This document shows, one piece after another, positions 7,689 through 15,309 of a stretch of DNA of 20,954 nt (its first letter is position 1; each line of letters opens with the position of its first letter). The stretch lies in the NCBI GenBank assembly GCA_017960005.1, contig JAGCZM010000065.1:1-20954 (forward strand), read 5' to 3'. Position numbers and translations under genes: made by a program. This stretch comes from Eggerthellaceae bacterium. Its GTDB lineage: Bacteria > Actinomycetota > Coriobacteriia > Coriobacteriales > Eggerthellaceae. A model generated the notes under the pieces. It worked only from the letters and a program-made list of their open reading frames with translations, did not search any database and was not told the origin of the DNA.

Positions 7689-8242
7689 CAGGAAACCCTG
7701 ACCATGACAATCGCGCCTTCGGGCGCATCAATGCCGTAGGGACCGGTTCCGGCAAGCGTCGCGCGCATGCAATCAAAGGTCCACTGCAAATCGCTTATGA
7801 GCGTATCCATGCCGGTATCGGTGCTGTCCAGGAAAAACACTTGCGTTCTGTCTTCGGAAAAACGATACGTGGCCTGTCCGGCAGAAGATGTGAGATTGAA
7901 GTTGATAATCTTGGCGCCTGAATCGACTTGATATTGCCAAGGATCGTCGCTGTTTGCGAACATGATTTCATCGGCGGTGATGGTGATGGCTCCCCCGCCT
8001 CCGAGCATCTCCCATTCTCCGATGAGATCAGCAGCATCGTCGTATCTCCACCAGCGGTTCCAGCAAAAGATCAGTGCCGCCACTATGAAAAACAAAGCAA
8101 ATGCGGTGCCCACCCAGTCGAATATGACACGGCCCAAACTGCGCTCATAAGTCGTCTCGTAACGTCTTTGCGAGCGTGCGGAAGAAGACTTCCTCGAGCC
8201 TTTGACGGGGCGCCGATTGGTGGGTTTCTTCTTACCCGACAA
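7688..8242 (-). CDS. Single-pass membrane protein of unknown function, downstream of serS
   Basis: A 184-residue protein. Residues 1-36 are strongly basic (KKKPTNRRPVKGSRKSS...), then one membrane helix (about 40-64, FDWVGTAFALFFIVAALIFCW), then a C-terminal domain of about 115 residues starting DLIGEWEM and alternating short beta strands (AITITADEIMFA, IINFNLT, ATYRFSEDRTQVFFLD). By the positive-inside rule the C-terminal domain should be outside. The GxW opening and strand pattern recall small lipocalin-like beta sheets, but I do not recognise the family. The start is a TTG at 8242 with GAGAGG about 5 bases upstream, 21 bases after serS; the stop overlaps the next gene by one base. Confidence 0.7.
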   Translation of the reverse strand: MSGKKKPTNRRPVKGSRKSSSARSQRRYETTYERSLGRVIFDWVGTAFALFFIVAALIFCWNRWWRYDDAADLIGEWEMLGGGGAITITADEIMFANSDDPWQYQVDSGAKIINFNLTSSAGQATYRFSEDRTQVFFLDSTDTGMDTLISDLQWTFDCMRATLAGTGPYGIDAPEGAIVMVRVS

Positions 8243-8263
8243 TTGCCTTGCCTCTCTTTGTTT

Positions 8264-9547
8264 TTAATCCTGTTTGCCGATAACGGTCATTCCGCCCATG
8301 TAGGGAACGAGAACATCGGGAACTTTGATGGTGCCGTCTGCCTGCTGATAATTCTCGACGATGGCTGCCATGGTACGTCCGACAGCCAAACCGCTTCCGT
8401 TTAAGGTGTAAACATAGCGGGTACCCTTGAACTTGTCGGGATCCTTGTATTTGATGTTGGCACGGCGTGCCTGGAAATCCGTGCAGCAACTGCAGGAAGA
8501 AATCTCTTTATACCCCTGATAACACGGCAACCATACTTCCAAATCGTATGTCTTGGCAGAAGAAAAGCCCATATCTCCGGTACAAAGGCAGATAACGCGA
8601 TAAGGCAACCCGAGCAATTGCAGAATGTTTTCCGCATCGGCAACCATGCCCTCGAGCTCATCGAAACCTGTTTCGGGAGTGGTGATCTTGACCATCTCGA
8701 CCTTACTGAACTGATGAACGCGGATGATGCCGCGCGTATCGCGACCTGCGGCACCCGCCTCACTTCTGAAGCACGGCGTAAACGCGCAATACTTCAACGG
8801 AAGTTGGGATGCGTCCAACACCTCACCGGAATGAATATTGGTAAGCTGCACCTCGGCGGTGGGAATCAGATAAAGTCCATCGGTCGTCTTGAACAGATCC
8901 TCTTCGAACTTGGGAAGCTGGGCGGTACCGGTCAAGGTGTTTGCGTTGGCCAGTGCCGGACACCACCATTCCTTGTATCCTCTTTTGCCATGGGTATCGG
9001 CCATGAAATTGATCAATGCGCGTTCGAGACGGGCTCCCGCTCCTCCCAGCAGATAAAAACGGCTGCCGGCAAGTTTGGTCCCTCTCTCGAAATCCATGAT
9101 GCCGAGTTCCGGACCCAAATCCCAATGCGCTTTGTATTCGAAATCAAACTCGCGGGGTATCCCCCAACGACGGATTTCCGGATTGTCGTTTTCGTCGGCA
9201 CCGACGGGTACGGATGCATCCGGAATATTGGGAATACGCAACATCAAATCACGCAGAGCGCCGTCGGCCTCGTCACGCTGTTTGGAAATCTCGTCCAACT
9301 GCTCGTTAATCTTGCGCACTTCTTCTTTGGCCGCTTCGGCTTCATCGCGTTTGCCCTGGCCCATCAGCGCGCCGATTTGTTTGGATGCGGCGTTTCTTTT
9401 TGCCTGGAGAGACTCTTCCTGTGAGATGAACATGCGGCGTTTCTCGTCAAGTTCGTTAAACAGATCCAAGTTCCAATTCGCATGGCGGTTTTCCAGCGCC
9501 TGCCTGACAAGATCTTGGTTTTCTCTCATAAACTTTGCGTCTAACAT
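8264..9547 (-). CDS. serS: Seryl-tRNA synthetase
   Basis: A 427-residue class II aminoacyl-tRNA synthetase that charges tRNA-Ser (and tRNA-Sec) with serine. Residues about 1-110 form the long antiparallel coiled-coil arm that grips the tRNA (rich in E, K, R, Q). The catalytic core shows TAEVQLTN (serine site), motif 2 around [18 protein letters not shown], and motif 3 near the end as [19 protein letters not shown]. Length is typical. I chose the ATG at 9547 ([11 protein letters not shown], the usual SerRS opening) with AAAGGAGAGG just upstream; the open frame extends to 9700 but the extra residues do not resemble SerRS. Two small genes follow closely on the same strand. Confidence 0.97.
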   Translation of the reverse strand: MLDAKFMRENQDLVRQALENRHANWNLDLFNELDEKRRMFISQEESLQAKRNAASKQIGALMGQGKRDEAEAAKEEVRKINEQLDEISKQRDEADGALRDLMLRIPNIPDASVPVGADENDNPEIRRWGIPREFDFEYKAHWDLGPELGIMDFERGTKLAGSRFYLLGGAGARLERALINFMADTHGKRGYKEWWCPALANANTLTGTAQLPKFEEDLFKTTDGLYLIPTAEVQLTNIHSGEVLDASQLPLKYCAFTPCFRSEAGAAGRDTRGIIRVHQFSKVEMVKITTPETGFDELEGMVADAENILQLLGLPYRVICLCTGDMGFSSAKTYDLEVWLPCYQGYKEISSCSCCTDFQARRANIKYKDPDKFKGTRYVYTLNGSGLAVGRTMAAIVENYQQADGTIKVPDVLVPYMGGMTVIGKQD

Positions 9548-9599
9548 GTCCTCTCCTTTGACACGCGATACCGCGTATGCAACCGCATTTGATGCCGTA

Positions 9600-9628
9600 A
9601 TTATTCGCCTGTTGCGTCGAATTCTCAA
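9600..9628 (-). promoter_or_regulatory. Probable serS promoter
   Basis: On the minus strand TTGAGA (9623-9628) and AATAAT (9600-9605) are separated by 17 bases. This would give a leader of roughly 45 bases before the serS ATG, too short for a T-box. A TATACT further upstream (about 9648-9653) lacks a -35 partner. Confidence 0.45.
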
Positions 9629-9679
9629 CCTTGCGATGTAAACGATAAGTATACCTTGCCGCTCGGCGTCTTTTTTTCT

Positions 9680-9782
9680 CAAACGTAAACGCATGCCCAT
9701 TTATGACTGCACAAACAAATAACTATGTTTTATCATTACCCAGACGAAAAACACTGCGTTTGGTGATACGCAAACGTAAACG
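9680..9782 (+). repeat. 12-bp direct repeat between serS and the next gene
   Basis: CAAACGTAAACG occurs at 9680-9691 and again at 9771-9782, in the divergent region between serS and the miniprotein gene. The second copy ends 16 bases before the miniprotein start. A related ATGTAAACGA lies near 9636. It may be a regulator binding site or chance. Confidence 0.4.
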
Positions 9783-9798
9783 GACGAAAGAATGCACG

Positions 9799-9996
9799 AT
9801 GGAAGAGACGTTGGCATTTTTGTTTGAAACCATTCCCGGTATGGGCATCCTCATCGGGTCGGTTTTTGTCATCAGTTTTATCGTTTGTATCATCATGGAG
9901 CGCAAAACCAAGAAAACCTTTGTCGAGCGCGCCACCACTGAAGACGACTGGGAGTATTTCGAAGAGGCCGAAAATCCCGAGAACGAGGAAAAGTAA
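9799..9996 (+). CDS. One-helix membrane miniprotein of unknown function
   Basis: A 65-residue protein starting MEETLAFLFETIPGMG, with one membrane helix (about 17-34), a short basic segment (ERKTKKTFVER) and a strongly acidic tail (DDWEYFEEAENPENEEK). The frame is open back to 9703, but the residues before M at 9799 (RRKTLRLVIRKRKRTKE) overlap the direct repeat and look non-coding. The ribosome binding site is weak (GGACGAAAG). I do not recognise a family. The gene diverges from serS and is followed by a terminator-like hairpin and then by the pyridoxal kinase gene. Confidence 0.55.
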   Translation: MEETLAFLFETIPGMGILIGSVFVISFIVCIIMERKTKKTFVERATTEDDWEYFEEAENPENEEK

Positions 9997-10030
9997 TCCG
10001 AAGTTTTCGCTTCAGTGAAACGATTTTGCG

Positions 10031-10070
10031 GCTCGCCAAATTCAAAAGAATTTCGGCGGGCTTTTGTTTT
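10031..10070 (+). terminator. Intrinsic terminator or attenuator before the pyridoxal kinase gene
   Basis: GCTCGCC-AAATTC pairs with GAATTT-CGGCGGGC around an AAAA loop, with one bulge and one G-T wobble, followed by TTTTGTTTT. It ends 17 bases before the kinase ATG. A smaller hairpin (TCGCTTC-AGT-GAAACGA, about 10009-10023) lies just upstream. Confidence 0.65.
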
Positions 10071-10087
10071 AAGGAAGGAAGAAACAA

Positions 10088-10969
10088 ATGCAAGAAAATG
10101 AAGTGCTTTACGAGCGCCCCGCACACTACATCCCCCGCATCGCGGCGGTACACGATCTGTGCGGATACGGCAAATGCTCACTGGGCGTAGCCATCCCCGT
10201 CCTTTCCGCGGCGGGATGCGACGTATGCCCCGTACCCACCGGACTGTTTTCATCCCATACCGCATTCCCAGGTTGGTACATGCATGACACCACCGCCATT
10301 TTGCCCGACTACCTCAAAGCCTGGTCAGGCATCGGCGTCGAGTTGGATGCCATCTATTCGGGCTTTTTGGGAGACACGGCTCAAGTCGATATCATCGGAG
10401 GCCTCTATACCGATTATCCCAAAGCATTGCGCGTGGTCGATCCGGTCATGGCAGACCATGGCAAGGTATATCCCACCTACACGCCCGAGTTATGCGCCGC
10501 AATGGGAAGATTGGCCGCCAAGGCAGACATTCTGACCCCCAACCTGACCGAAGCATCCATTCTTTTGGGTATCGAGTGGCCCGGCGAAGACATCACCGAT
10601 GCAAAAGCCGAAGAGATGGTACGCAATCTTTTGGCGCTGGGTGCCAAAAACGTCATCCTCAAAGGCATTCATCGTGCCGGAGAAAACGTGGTTCGCAACT
10701 TCGTTGGATCTTTTGACGAGAACGGCAACCTGCAACTGACCCAGGTACAAAACGATTACCTGCCCTACGCCTTGCACGGCACGGGCGATGTGTATTGCTC
10801 CTGCGTCATGGCAGCCGTCATGGCGGGCAAGAACTGCATTGAGGCAGCCGACTTTGCCGGCAAGTTCGTGCATGCCGCCATCGAGATATCAACCAAGCAG
10901 CCCGAATTCCAGGCACGCGGCGTAAGCTTTGAGCCGCTTTTGGGACAGGTATCCGATTTACTCAAATAA
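10088..10969 (+). CDS. Pyridoxal/pyridoxamine kinase (PdxK/PdxY type)
   Basis: A 293-residue ribokinase-superfamily enzyme that phosphorylates pyridoxal, pyridoxamine or pyridoxine with ATP to make the B6 cofactor in salvage. Seen: VHDLCGYGKCSL (21-32, the substrate-side opening of PdxY-like kinases), VDPVMADHGK (117-126), TPNLTEASILLG (150-161), and the anion hole HGTGDVYCS (230-238) with the likely catalytic base D234. Length fits the family. AAGGAAGG precedes the ATG. A terminator-like hairpin stands 17 bases upstream, leaving little space for a separate promoter, so the gene probably depends on readthrough from the miniprotein transcript or on regulated termination. It converges on the NSS transporter and shares a terminator with it. 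Confidence 0.88.
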   Translation: MQENEVLYERPAHYIPRIAAVHDLCGYGKCSLGVAIPVLSAAGCDVCPVPTGLFSSHTAFPGWYMHDTTAILPDYLKAWSGIGVELDAIYSGFLGDTAQVDIIGGLYTDYPKALRVVDPVMADHGKVYPTYTPELCAAMGRLAAKADILTPNLTEASILLGIEWPGEDITDAKAEEMVRNLLALGAKNVILKGIHRAGENVVRNFVGSFDENGNLQLTQVQNDYLPYALHGTGDVYCSCVMAAVMAGKNCIEAADFAGKFVHAAIEISTKQPEFQARGVSFEPLLGQVSDLLK

Positions 10970-10985
10970 AAGCAATGATTACACA

Positions 10986-11024
10986 TCAAAAAAGAGGCCC
11001 GCATGATGCGGGCCTCTTTTTTGA
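10986..11024. terminator. Bidirectional intrinsic terminator
   Basis: A near-perfect 39-base palindrome with GAGGCCCGCAT/ATGCGGGCCTC as stem core, flanked by A6 on the left and T6 on the right. It works on both strands, ending the kinase gene (plus) and the NSS transporter gene (minus). Confidence 0.93.
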
Positions 11025-11042
11025 TTGCTTTTGTATCGGATA

Positions 11043-12446
11043 CTAGAACAACCCGATGATACCTTGGATGGTCGGAATCCAACCCATCACGAAGATGACG
11101 CCGATGACAATCGGAACGCCGAACTTCATCCAGCCGTAGAGCCACTTGGGGAACTTCAAGCCGCTGCCGGTGTTGACCTCTTCGAGGAAGTTATTCCAAC
11201 CCCAGCCTTTCTTGGTGGTGCGGAACAACACGAAGATCAAAGAACCGATGGGCAACAGGTTGTTGGATACGATGAAGTCTTCGATACCGTCGATCGATCC
11301 GAAACCGGCGATGGCGCCCAGCGGAAAGTCGGACCAGCTCCATACGTTGTTACCCAAAATAGCCGGGATGGCAACGACAAAGAGGACGGCACCGAGGATA
11401 AGAGCGCTCTTCTTGCGGCTCCAACCCCACTGATCCATACCGAATGCGAAGATGTTCTCGAACACGGCGATGACCGTGGACATGGCTGCAAAGCCCATGA
11501 ACAGGAAGAACAAGGTACCCCACAACTGACCGAGAGCCATTCCCTCGAATACCTGCGGCAAGGTGATGAATGCAAGACCTGCGCCGGAAGCGGGGTCGAC
11601 GCCGAAGCTTGCGCAAGCCGGGAAGATGATGAGGCCGGCCAACAAGGCGACGACGGTATCCAATGCGCCGATGGTGACGGACTCATTGAACAAACCTTTT
11701 TCCTTGCCGATGTAGGAACCGAAGATGGCCATGGAACCGATACCGATTGACAGGGTGAAGAAGCTCTGTCCCAATGCTGCGTAAGCGGCATCGAAGAATG
11801 TCTCCGCGCTGGCAAACAACTTACTGAAATCGGGTGCCAGGTAGAATGCCAAACCGTCGGCGGCGTTGGGCAAAGACAGGCAGCGACCGACCAGGATGAC
11901 AATCAAGACCAAAAGGCCGATCATCATGACCTTGGTGATGCGCTCCACGCCTTTACGAAGACCGAGGAAGCAGGCGACGATGCCCAAAAGGACAACGATG
12001 CCCATCCACAGAATCAACTGGCCGGGGTCGGAAAGCAGGTTGCCGAAAGTCTGCGCGGACAAGTCGGTATTGGTACCGACGAAGTCTCCGGAGATAAACT
12101 TGAACATATAGGCAAACATCCAGCCGGCTACCATGGTATAGAAAGCCATGAGCAAAATGTTGCCGGCAAAGGCAAACCACTTATAGCGATGCCACTTGGT
12201 GCCCGCAGGCTCCAAAGCGTTGAATGAACCGGCGATACCCTTTTGGCTTGCACGGCCGGTGGCAAACTCCATTGCCATGATCGGAAGGCCGAAAGCAACA
12301 AGGAATATCAGGTACAACAGAACAAAAGCTGCTCCGCCGTATTCACCGGTGATGTACGGAAAACGCCAGACATTACCGAGTCCGATGGCGCAACCCGCAC
12401 TGATCAAGATGAATCCCAAACGAGATCCGAGCTTTTCGCGATCCAT
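11043..12446 (-). CDS. Sodium-dependent amino-acid transporter, NSS (SNF) family
   Basis: A 467-residue polytopic protein. The N-terminus gives the NSS hallmark in helix 1, SAGCAIGLGNVWRFPYITGEYGG, the unwound helix that binds substrate and sodium in LeuT and MhsT; ARG/TGRASQKG and the later FFTLSIGIGSM (helix 6 region) and GFAAMSTVIAVFENI (helix 8 region, sodium-site serine/threonine) also fit. Bacterial members import amino acids such as tryptophan, tyrosine or branched-chain residues; the substrate cannot be read here. Start ATG at 12446 (MDREKLGSRLGF) has AAGGAA upstream; the frame extends to 12563 but those residues would lie over the promoter. It diverges from the Y-family polymerase. 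Confidence 0.92.
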   Translation of the reverse strand: MDREKLGSRLGFILISAGCAIGLGNVWRFPYITGEYGGAAFVLLYLIFLVAFGLPIMAMEFATGRASQKGIAGSFNALEPAGTKWHRYKWFAFAGNILLMAFYTMVAGWMFAYMFKFISGDFVGTNTDLSAQTFGNLLSDPGQLILWMGIVVLLGIVACFLGLRKGVERITKVMMIGLLVLIVILVGRCLSLPNAADGLAFYLAPDFSKLFASAETFFDAAYAALGQSFFTLSIGIGSMAIFGSYIGKEKGLFNESVTIGALDTVVALLAGLIIFPACASFGVDPASGAGLAFITLPQVFEGMALGQLWGTLFFLFMGFAAMSTVIAVFENIFAFGMDQWGWSRKKSALILGAVLFVVAIPAILGNNVWSWSDFPLGAIAGFGSIDGIEDFIVSNNLLPIGSLIFVLFRTTKKGWGWNNFLEEVNTGSGLKFPKWLYGWMKFGVPIVIGVIFVMGWIPTIQGIIGLF

Positions 12447-12504
12447 ATGTATTCCTTTCCGTGATACGCGATTGCATTTTTTATGCGTTGCGAATACTGC
12501 GCGC

Positions 12505-12532
12505 ATTGTAGTACAACAAAAAAATCGGGCAA
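12505..12532 (-). promoter_or_regulatory. Probable promoter of the NSS transporter gene
   Basis: On the minus strand TTGCCC (12527-12532) and TACAAT (12505-12510) are 16 bases apart, placing transcription start about 50 bases before the ATG at 12446. Confidence 0.5.
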
Positions 12533-12578
12533 GATGTCCCTTCGTAAGCGGTCTTTTGCGCATGGTTATTGCATCGTT

Positions 12579-12608
12579 TTGGGGATTCGGATAAACTTGC
12601 CTTATAAA
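12579..12608 (+). promoter_or_regulatory. Probable promoter of the Y-family polymerase gene
   Basis: TTGGGG (12579-12584) is followed after 18 bases by TATAAA (12603-12608). The LexA-like box begins 4 bases after the -10 element, where a repressor would block initiation. Confidence 0.45.
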
Positions 12609-12611
12609 AAT

Positions 12612-12625
12612 CGAACATATTTTCG
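12612..12625. promoter_or_regulatory. LexA (SOS) operator, Bacillus-type
   Basis: CGAACATATTTTCG differs by one base from the B. subtilis LexA/DinR consensus CGAACRNRYGTTCG (T in place of G at position 10). It lies directly downstream of the likely -10 of a translesion polymerase gene, the expected place for an SOS operator. The function fits, which raises confidence above a chance match. Confidence 0.75.
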
Positions 12626-12665
12626 TATTTATTCATGAATATTCACATCGGAGCACAGCATAACC

Positions 12666-14024
12666 ATGGTAGGAGCGGACTACAAAACAGAGCATCCCAA
12701 TCCGCTTGAGGATTTGAGAAATCCCGACACGGGGCGCTTCTACCTTTGCATCGACCTCAAGAGCTTTTACGCCTCCGTCGAATGCGTCGATCGCGGGCTC
12801 GATCCCTTCAAAACCAATCTTGTGGTCGCCGACCCCACCCGTACCGAAAAAACCATCTGCCTTGCCATAACGCCTGCCATGAAGGCCATCGGCATACGCA
12901 ACCGCTGCCGTGTGTTTGAGATACCCGAAGGCATCAAATACATCATGGCTCCCCCGCGCATGCAAAGATATATGGATGTGTCGGCATCGATATATCGCAT
13001 CTATCTGCGCTACGTCAGTCCCGAAGATATCCATGTCTATTCCATCGACGAGTGCTTCATCGATGCGACCCCCTATCTGAAGCTCTACAACACCTCCGCC
13101 ATGGAGTTTGCCAAAACGCTCATGGACGCGGTATTCGACGAGACGGGCATATGCGCGACCTGCGGAGTGGGGACCAATATGTTTTTGGCAAAGGTGGCAC
13201 TCGACATCACCGCAAAGTATGCCAAAAACAACATCGGCTATCTGGACGGAGAGACGTTTCGGGCAACGATATGGGATCACAAGCCCATCACCGATATCTG
13301 GAACATAGGACCCGGTATTTCGAGAAGACTGGCCAAATACGGCGTATATACCTTACGCGGCGTATGCAACATGCACGAAAAAACACTCTATAAGGAGTTC
13401 GGCGTCAATGCCGAATACCTCATCGATCACGCCTACGGATACGAGCCCTGCACCATCGCGGACATACATGCCTACGTACCGCAGGGACACTCTCTGTCCG
13501 TGGGCCAGGTATTGTCGAGAGATTATACGTTTGAGGAAGCGCGCACCGTCATCCATGAGATGATCGAGCAGCTGCTGCTCGATTTGGTCGAACGCGGCCT
13601 TGTCACCGAATCCATCGGTATCCAAATCGGATACAAGAAAGGCTCGCTTGTCGATGAGGAGGGCCAACCCATAGCCAACCGCTACGGTGTTCCTTCCACC
13701 GGCATGAGCATGAAGCTTCCCTGGCGTACCGACAACCGCAAAAAGATCATGCCGTATTTCGACAGGCTGTACGACAAGAGCACCTTTAAGGATGTCCCCA
13801 TACGACGCTTAAACGTCTATTGCGGCAACGTCATGCCCCGGGAATTCGAAACCCTCGATCTTTTTACCGACGTCAAGGCCGAAGAAGCGCAGCGCAAACT
13901 GCAAAAAACTATCATCGAGGTCAAAAAGAAGTTCGACAAAAACGCCATCATGAAGGCAAGCAGTTTAAGGCCGGAAGCCACGGCACGCGAGCGCAACAAG
14001 CAAATCGGCGGACATCGCGCCTAA
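12666..14024 (+). CDS. Y-family translesion DNA polymerase (UvrX/UmuC-like)
   Basis: A 452-residue Y-family polymerase that copies past damaged bases. The palm shows CIDLKSFYASVEC with metal-binding D30 and likely steric-gate Y35, and VYSIDECFID with D128 and E129. Next come VGTNMFLAKVALDITAK and the helix-hairpin-helix region IWNIGPGISRRLAKYGVYTLRG. Near residues 395-401 ETLDLF resembles a clamp-binding QxxLF-type motif. The long insert-bearing layout (KKGSLVDEEGQPIANRYG...) and the YolD neighbour match the UvrX/YqjW group of Gram-positive bacteria rather than DinB (Pol IV). Start ATG at 12666 has only a distant GGAG (about 12 bases), perhaps implying weak translation. A LexA box lies in the promoter. 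Confidence 0.92.
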   Translation: MVGADYKTEHPNPLEDLRNPDTGRFYLCIDLKSFYASVECVDRGLDPFKTNLVVADPTRTEKTICLAITPAMKAIGIRNRCRVFEIPEGIKYIMAPPRMQRYMDVSASIYRIYLRYVSPEDIHVYSIDECFIDATPYLKLYNTSAMEFAKTLMDAVFDETGICATCGVGTNMFLAKVALDITAKYAKNNIGYLDGETFRATIWDHKPITDIWNIGPGISRRLAKYGVYTLRGVCNMHEKTLYKEFGVNAEYLIDHAYGYEPCTIADIHAYVPQGHSLSVGQVLSRDYTFEEARTVIHEMIEQLLLDLVERGLVTESIGIQIGYKKGSLVDEEGQPIANRYGVPSTGMSMKLPWRTDNRKKIMPYFDRLYDKSTFKDVPIRRLNVYCGNVMPREFETLDLFTDVKAEEAQRKLQKTIIEVKKKFDKNAIMKASSLRPEATARERNKQIGGHRA

Positions 14025-14036
14025 AGGAACACAAAG

Positions 14037-14360
14037 ATGCAAACACCCAAGAAAAGAGCAGACAGAGCCGTACAGTTTGCGCCGTTTGATTCGCTGGCGG
14101 GGTATTTCGCACTGGCGCATGAACAGGAAAAGACTGTCGAACCCAAACACGAGATAACCGAAGAAGACTCAATCCGCTTATCCGAGGTCATGGGTAAACT
14201 TCGCAAGGGCGTGATGGTGAAAGTCGTACATTACGTACAAGACGGTTACGTGACCACCGTCGGCATGGTATCGGATATCGCCATACCTTATCGCACGATT
14301 ACCGTGGTAAAAACACGTATCGCGTTTGAAGACATCAGTGACATCTCCGTCGTCAAATAG
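14037..14360 (+). CDS. YolD-like protein
   Basis: A 107-residue protein opening with RADRAVQFAPFDSLAGYF, the N-terminal pattern of YolD-like proteins, followed by LSEVMGKLRKGVMVKVVHYVQDGYVTTVGMVSDI and a final IAFEDISDI segment, a small beta-rich domain. The family has been predicted to be the Gram-positive functional counterpart of UmuD, but this is not proven. AAAGGA precedes the ATG; it starts 12 bases after the polymerase stop, so the two are co-transcribed and presumably SOS-induced together. Its last 8 coding bases overlap the end of the convergent EamA gene. Confidence 0.8.
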   Translation: MQTPKKRADRAVQFAPFDSLAGYFALAHEQEKTVEPKHEITEEDSIRLSEVMGKLRKGVMVKVVHYVQDGYVTTVGMVSDIAIPYRTITVVKTRIAFEDISDISVVK

Positions 14361-15309
14361 TCTCCCGTTTCTTTTTCTCGAATATATGCTCGAAGCGTCT
14401 TTGTGCGAATATCAATCCGCCCAGTACCAAAACAACGCCGATTCCCATGTAAAGCGTAAAGTCCTCACCGAGCGCAAAATGGGCAATCAGACAGGTGGTA
14501 ACCGGTTGCAGGTACAAATAGATACCGCTTCGGGCAGGTCCCAAGAACTCCACCGCTTTGCCCCAGGTGACAAAACAGCATCCGCTGGCGATAAGCCCCA
14601 GATACAATAGGTTGCCGCCTGTTTCCCAACTGAGGTAATCGGCAATGCTCACTTCGGGTTTAAACACCGGTATGAGAACGACCGACCAGATCAAACCCCA
14701 CAAAAAGATGCGCTTGGTCGCGGGAAGGGTTTCGTAACCGAGTTGTCCCAGTCGTGCAACGATGTTGGAATACACACCCCAGGAAAGAGCAGCCGATACC
14801 GCCAAAAGCTCCCCCACTCCGAACACTCCCGGTATCAAAGAATCGGGAGCGGAAGAACCCAGTTGAGCAAACGGGATGCTAATCAAAAGCACGCCTGCCA
14901 TGGCGATGACGAAACCTAACACGAAATTGGGCTTTAAGGCGCGCTCGAATCCGATGACGGTGGCGATAAGAGCGATGAACATCGGCGCGGTGTCGACCGC
15001 GATGCTGACGTTTGACGCGGTGGTCATGGTCAGCGCCACGTTTTCCAGCATGAAATATCCGATAACGCCCGTCAGCCCCGCGGCGGCAAATAAAAACTCA
15101 TGCCGCTTTTGTTTGGTTTTGAGGATGCGGGGACGGATGGCGCATAAAAACAGAAACGCCAATATAAAGCGGCTCACCATAATCTCAAAGGGCGTAAACG
15201 TGTCGAGCAAGACCTTGGTGGACACAAACGTTGCGCCCCACACAAGGCTGGTCACCAACGCCACGACATGGCCGAGCAGTTCTTTGTTTGTTTTCAGATT
15301 ATCGAACAC
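14353..15309 (-). CDS. DMT-superfamily transporter with two EamA domains
   Basis: A 318-residue protein with about ten membrane helices in two repeats. The first repeat opens VVALVTSLVWGATFVSTKVLL and the second GVGELLAVSAALSWGVYSNIVARL, each with the typical EamA tryptophan-glycine pattern; the second ends GPARSGIYLYLQPVTTCLIAHFALGEDFT, the usual helix 9 signature. Such proteins export amino acids or metabolites; substrate unknown. The start is GTG at 15309, inside the last 16 bases of the NUDIX gene, with AAGG about 10 bases upstream, indicating coupled translation. The C-terminal end overlaps the yolD-like gene tail to tail. Confidence 0.88.
   Translation of the reverse strand: MFDNLKTNKELLGHVVALVTSLVWGATFVSTKVLLDTFTPFEIMVSRFILAFLFLCAIRPRILKTKQKRHEFLFAAAGLTGVIGYFMLENVALTMTTASNVSIAVDTAPMFIALIATVIGFERALKPNFVLGFVIAMAGVLLISIPFAQLGSSAPDSLIPGVFGVGELLAVSAALSWGVYSNIVARLGQLGYETLPATKRIFLWGLIWSVVLIPVFKPEVSIADYLSWETGGNLLYLGLIASGCCFVTWGKAVEFLGPARSGIYLYLQPVTTCLIAHFALGEDFTLYMGIGVVLVLGGLIFAQRRFEHIFEKKKRETI

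Noticed and set aside
8618..9424. A 268-codon plus-strand frame inside serS
   Set aside because: It is antisense to an unmistakable seryl-tRNA synthetase and its product looks like shadow sequence.
9548..9798. T-box riboswitch before serS
   Set aside because: The likely promoter leaves only about 45 bases of leader, with no terminator/antiterminator pair and no evident T-box sequence.
9703..9798. N-terminal extension of the miniprotein to 97 residues
   Set aside because: The extra segment is very basic, overlaps a direct repeat in the promoter region and lacks a ribosome binding site; the start at 9799 gives a sensible small membrane protein.
11025..11750. A 241-codon plus-strand frame opposite the NSS transporter
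   Set aside because: Low-complexity D/E/G-rich shadow of membrane-helix codons on the other strand.
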